Of a stretch of 64,000 nucleotides of DNA, positions 60,741 to 64,000 are shown piece after piece. The DNA is from Eriocheir sinensis. Lineage: Eukaryota; Arthropoda; Malacostraca; Decapoda; Varunidae. The stretch lies in contig NW_026110806.1 in assembly GCF_024679095.1 (NCBI RefSeq), positions 469,501 through 533,500 of the forward strand. The letters are read 5' to 3'. Positions within the stretch are counted from its first letter, which is position 1. The number at the start of each line of letters is the position of its first letter. Both the position numbers and the translations under genes were made by a program. The notes beneath the pieces are model-generated. The model was given only the letters and a program-made list of their open reading frames with translations, made no database searches and was not told the DNA's origin.

Positions 60741-62141
60741 TTAAAATATTTAATGTATATTTTGTATATATATATTTTATCCAAATTTACGTGATTTTAT
60801 ATGTATTTGTTTATATATTTTCATACAAATTTACATTATTTTATGTGAGTTTTGTATATGTATTTCAATACAAATATGCCTAACTTAATGTATTTTGCAT
60901 ATCTATTTTCAAACAAATTTAAATTATTTTGTGTATTTTGTATATATTTTATACAAATTTTTGTTATTTTATTTGGTTTTTGTATATATATTTTCCTACA
61001 AATATACATTCTTTTATTGGAATTTTCTGTATTTATTTTTTTACGAATTTACATGATTTTATGTGTATTTTGTATATATATTTTTCTACGTATTTAAACT
61101 ATTTTATGTGTATTTTATATATACATTTTCATAAAAATTACGTTATTTTATTCTGTGTACTCGTATATATTTTTAAAGAAATTTTATACAAATTAATGTT
61201 ATTTTATTTGTATTTGTATATATATTATCATTCAAATTTATATTATTTTATAAGTATTTTTACATCTATTTCATTACAAATTTAGTTTATTTTATGTTTT
61301 TTTTGTCTATTTATTTCATTCAATTTTAAATTATTTAATGTGTTTATTTGTATTTGTATTAAGGTTATTTTATGTGTGTTTTCTATATATATTTTTATCA
61401 AAAATTACATTAATTTATTGTTATTTTCTTAATTTAACTCGATACGAATTTAGATTATTTCATAGGTATTTTGTATACATATTTTTATACTCATTTACAT
61501 TATCTAATGTGTGTTTTGTATATATATTTTTTATGCAAATTAATTTTATGTGCATTTTTGTACATATATTTTTATAGAAATTTGCGTTATTTTATGTGTA
61601 TTTTGTATATATTTTCTCATACAAATTGACATTATTTAATTAGTTTTTTGTTTATTTATTTTGATACGAATAACATGATTATTTGTGTATTTTGTACATA
61701 TTTTTTTTATACTTATTTACATTACTTAATGTGTATTTTGTTTATATAATTTTATACAGATTTACGTTATTATATGTGTATTTGTTAAAAATATTTTGAA
61801 ACAAATTTACTTTATTTTATGTATTTTGTATATATATTTCAATTCAAATTTAGCTTATTTTGTGTATATTTTGTATATCTATTTTCATACAAATTTAATT
61901 ACTTCCGTGTATTTTTGTATATAGTTTTATAATAATTTACGTTATTTTATGTGCATTTTGTATATTTATATTTATACAAATACACATTCTTTTATTGGTA
62001 TTTTGTTTATTTATATTTATACGAATTTACATTATTTTATGTGTACTTTGTGTACTTTTTCTATTCGTATTTACTTAATTTTATGTGTATTTAGTATATA
62101 TATTTTTATAGAAATCAACGTTATTTTATGTGTATTCGTAT
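60722..62141 (-). repeat. Last satellite block, T-rich strand on top
   Basis: Matches 35,861-36,480 at first. Its later part resembles the inverse of 8,940-9,500 and 32,160-32,720. The array ends inside the word TATGTGTATTCGTAT at 62,141, where the LTR-like sequence starts. Confidence 0.92.
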
Positions 62142-62147
62142 TATTAC

Positions 62148-62911
62148 TGCAACCAGACTATCTCTGTTGCTAACTACTGAATTATCAATTATTGTACCTG
62201 TTGCTCCCTGAGCTAGCTTCGGCTAAGGCTTTAGGCTTATCAAATAGCCTTGGGCTATTTCAGAGGCATTGTCGAAACCTCCACAAAGTGTGAGAGTTAG
62301 TCTCATCTCAAAGGCCAAAGTGTACTCATCTCCTGAGGGTTCGGCTAGCAGCAACAACAACTCTCACGTCATCAGCCGAGTCAGTGAGTCAGTAACCACT
62401 TACAAAGTGACCAGTGAACTATAGGAGGTGAACAATACTATTTTTCTCATATCTCATCATTTCTGTGCCCATCTTATCTTTTCATTCATCCATTCATCAG
62501 TGATTATCATCCATTTATTCATTGGTGGTGGTTATTATTATCTATTATTATTGTGTGTCATTGTGTGGGTTTCTTGTGTTTTCTTTTTCTCATTGTTATC
62601 TGTGTGTCATTTTGTCTTTGGTTTAATCTTCGTTTTGGTATATTATCTTGTTATTTTCCATACTCGTATTGAACTATTTTGTGCTTAATGACCTTCACAC
62701 CATTTACTTGATTTAAACGACCACAAGGTCTTAAGAGCAAGTAACGTAATTACTCTCACTTGCTACAGGTGTTGTTAATATTGTTGTTTCTTACTTATAC
62801 ATTAAATTTAAGTTAAGGACTATCTTCGTATTTTCATCACCTCATTTAATGTTCGGGTAACCAGTTTCTTAAATTATCACCCTAGGCAAAACTACTGTGT
62901 CGCTCGTAACA
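62148..62911 (+). repeat. Candidate 5' long terminal repeat
   Basis: The limits are inferred from a TG (TGCAACCAG) a few bases after the satellite ends and a CA (CTCGTAACA) just before the primer-binding site, giving about 764 bp. The terminal inverted repeat beyond TG/CA is weak, so the left end could differ by some bases. A frame at 62,428-62,688 inside it is a low-complexity chance ORF. No second LTR is present in the window for comparison. Confidence 0.6.
62242..62260 (+). other. Short perfect hairpin in the LTR
   Basis: AAATAGCC and GGCTATTT pair as an 8-bp stem with a 3-base loop (TTG). Its position in the 5' third of the LTR is compatible with an RNA or protein-binding element, but no function can be assigned from sequence. 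Confidence 0.5.
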
Positions 62912-62915
62912 TTAT

Positions 62916-62933
62916 TGGGGGCCTGTCCGGGAT
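62916..62933 (+). promoter_or_regulatory. tRNA primer-binding site, proline-like
   Basis: TGGGGGCCTGTCCGGGAT matches the complement of a tRNA-Pro 3' end (TGGGGGCTCGTCCGGGAT, known from murine leukaemia viruses) at 16 of 18 positions. The two differences are an adjacent CT/TC swap. It would prime minus-strand DNA synthesis by the element's reverse transcriptase. Its location 4 bases after the LTR's CA supports the LTR boundary. A different host tRNA with an exact match is possible. Confidence 0.75.
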
Positions 62934-63577
62934 CATATGTAGTGGATTATTATAACTAATTCATTGTTATTTTCCACCACTTCATCTTCGCTAATCATTT
63001 ATTGTTTCATGTAAGTTCGTTCACCCCTAGTATCACTCCTATTACTTTTGTAATCACTGTGTCACTGTGTTTGTTGGTGCTGTTTCATGTGCAACGTGAT
63101 TGAGTGTAGGGATTGACTGTGCCTTTAATAACTAACCACGCAAAGGCCTAGCGTGGAGACTTTATCAGTTCCTCATACTCTTAATTACGTTTTGCTCTGT
63201 TCGAATCTTTCCTGTGAGACACTTTCTCCCCATAGCCTACGAGACTCATTTTCTTTAGGAATCACTGACGTTCCGAATCAATTCAATACTTCACTCGACT
63301 CATAACTTGACCAGCTCAAACTCAAACGAGTACTTAATGCCAGATCCTGTTTGCAGATGTGGGTATTGCATTCTCTGGTCATTCTCCACTGGCTCGTTAT
63401 CTTCGTCGAAGTGTTCTCTTCAGGGGTCGCTCCCCTATCAATTAATCTCATGCCAGGATTGTGAACTAGTTAATAGTTCAGGAGATTACTGTGTCACATT
63501 CCAAGCATCACTTTTAACCATTAGTGGTTACTAACAACTTTCGTACAACCGTTAAATCGACTTGTACATCAATCAAA
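62934..63577 (+). other. Untranslated leader of the LTR element
   Basis: About 640 bp between the primer-binding site and the gag start. It has mixed composition with no convincing coding frame. Open frames at 63,307-63,534 and 63,524-63,577 look like chance, and the second simply extends gag upstream without a good start context. Packaging signals may lie here but none can be identified. Confidence 0.6.
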
Positions 63578-64000
63578 ATGGTGTTCAACGTAGAAGAGTT
63601 TGTCGGTAATCCCTCTGTGGAGGAACTTAAAACAGCAACTGTAACTGTGGAACAACTTAAATATATTGCTACAAACTATAATATTCCTTCACTAGTCAAA
63701 CAAGAAAACCCGAGTTGATGTCCCTAATTCTAGCTCATCTGGGTGACCCTGAGGAGGAGGCTGACCACCTCATGGAAAGCCCTACCTCTTTGGGTTCTGC
63801 AAACCCCGCAATCGCCCTAGAGATAGAGGGTGAAAATGCAGGCACTCCAGATGAAGCTAGAATATGAAAAAGAAGCAAGAGCACTTGAACACGAACGAAA
63901 TGAAGAAAGTAAAGCACGTGAAAGGGAAGAGAAAGCACGTGAACGTGAACATCAACTCAGCGGGCTTCAGCTGCAGTCCTCAGACGGGGACTCAGAACCC
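63578..64000 (+). pseudogene. gag-like protein, N-terminal part, two frame changes, open at window end
   Basis: The start is placed at the ATG of AATCAAAATGGTG (63,578) because of its good context and because the protein then begins MVFNVEEFVGNPSVEELK, like other Gypsy-type gag N-termini. The first frame ends at TGA 63,716-63,718. The adjacent frame stays open from 63,718 to a TGA at 63,865 and is acidic (DPEEEADHLMES). From 63,836 to the edge the original frame reads a strongly charged Glu/Arg/Lys-rich stretch (EKEARALEHERNEESKARER) typical of a coiled coil. The two shifts compensate each other, which is best explained by one-base indels in a decayed copy. Programmed shifting is less likely because two are needed. 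Gag would form the particle shell. Capsid and nucleocapsid parts lie beyond the window. Confidence 0.65.

Larger units (their letters stand above)
62142..64000 (+). mobile_element. LTR retrotransposon, 5' part, probably Ty3/Gypsy-like; continues past the window
   Basis: Ordinary-composition DNA begins abruptly at the satellite edge. In order: a candidate LTR (about 62,148-62,911), a primer-binding site four bases after its terminal CA, a leader of about 640 bp, and a gag-like reading frame beginning MVFNVEEFVGNPSVEELK at 63,578 with a charged helical region near the window end. This is the canonical 5' organisation of an LTR retroelement. The short gag N-terminus resembles Gypsy-type gag starts. 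No pol or 3' LTR is in view, so superfamily assignment is provisional. Frame changes in gag suggest a decayed copy. Confidence 0.75.

Noticed and set aside
62428..62688. An 86-residue hydrophobic open frame in the LTR
   Set aside because: It is low-complexity T-rich sequence inside the presumed LTR with no recognisable family.
63307..63534. A 75-residue Cys/Ser-containing frame in the leader
   Set aside because: It lies between the primer-binding site and gag, has a poor start context and no family resemblance.
62142..63577. A possible tRNA gene suggested by the TGGGGGCCTGTCCGGGAT word
   Set aside because: There is no cloverleaf around it. Its position next to an LTR-type CA fits a primer-binding site.
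63735..63938. A minus-strand frame opposite gag
   Set aside because: It is antisense to the charged gag region and most likely a composition effect.

Overview
The window is eukaryotic. About 60 of 64 kb is one extremely A+T-rich tandem satellite, interrupted by a dead non-LTR (LINE) retrotransposon and ended on the right by the 5' part of an LTR retrotransposon. There is no operon structure, no ribosome-binding-site-led gene and no host protein-coding gene that I can support. The LINE reverse transcriptase resembles the jockey-annotated family that I know as very abundant in decapod crustacean (crab) genomes, so a decapod crustacean is my best guess. This rests on family recognition and not on a database search.

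Satellite. The unit is about 43-45 bp; 12,386-12,430 and 12,431-12,475 are two clean adjacent monomers. It has an A-rich strand (core ATACAAAATACACATAAAA) and a T-rich strand. Neighbouring monomers are different, recognisable variants, and the order of variants is reused in many places, so the array is a mosaic of multi-monomer blocks. Below, strand '+' means the A-rich strand is on top and '-' means the T-rich strand is on top. The array flips orientation more than 30 times between 1 and 62,141. Several flip points recur at distant places with the same sequence, and blocks are shared as direct and inverted copies 1 to 49 kb apart. Because 45 bp is 15 codons, the T-rich strand is free of stops over long stretches and yields many 60-240-residue Tyr/Phe/Ile/Leu/Cys-rich frames. 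I treat these as non-coding.

Large-scale layout. Bases 1 to about 11,845 recur at 46,879 to about 60,540. The second copy carries the LINE (47,081-49,002) and the first shows the clean empty site at about 200-202. The middle (12-46 kb) consists of shorter direct copies (7.4-10.2 kb with 30.6-33.4 kb; 12.0-15.0 kb with 23.0-25.9 kb; 0.5-2.9 kb with 44.1-46.4 kb) and several kilobase-scale inverted repeats. Three long (TA)n tracts have grown inside satellite monomers.

Right edge. At about 62,142 the satellite stops and ordinary-composition sequence begins: a putative LTR (about 62,148-62,911), a primer-binding site close to the proline-tRNA type (62,916-62,933), an untranslated leader, and a gag-like start (ATG at 63,578) that changes frame twice before the window ends. 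This is probably a decayed Ty3/Gypsy-like element running beyond 64,000.

I found no convincing new gene system. The most unusual feature is the satellite architecture itself: recurrent palindromic orientation switches and nested long inverted repeats. The main alternative explanation for parts of it is assembly error in a hard-to-assemble repeat.
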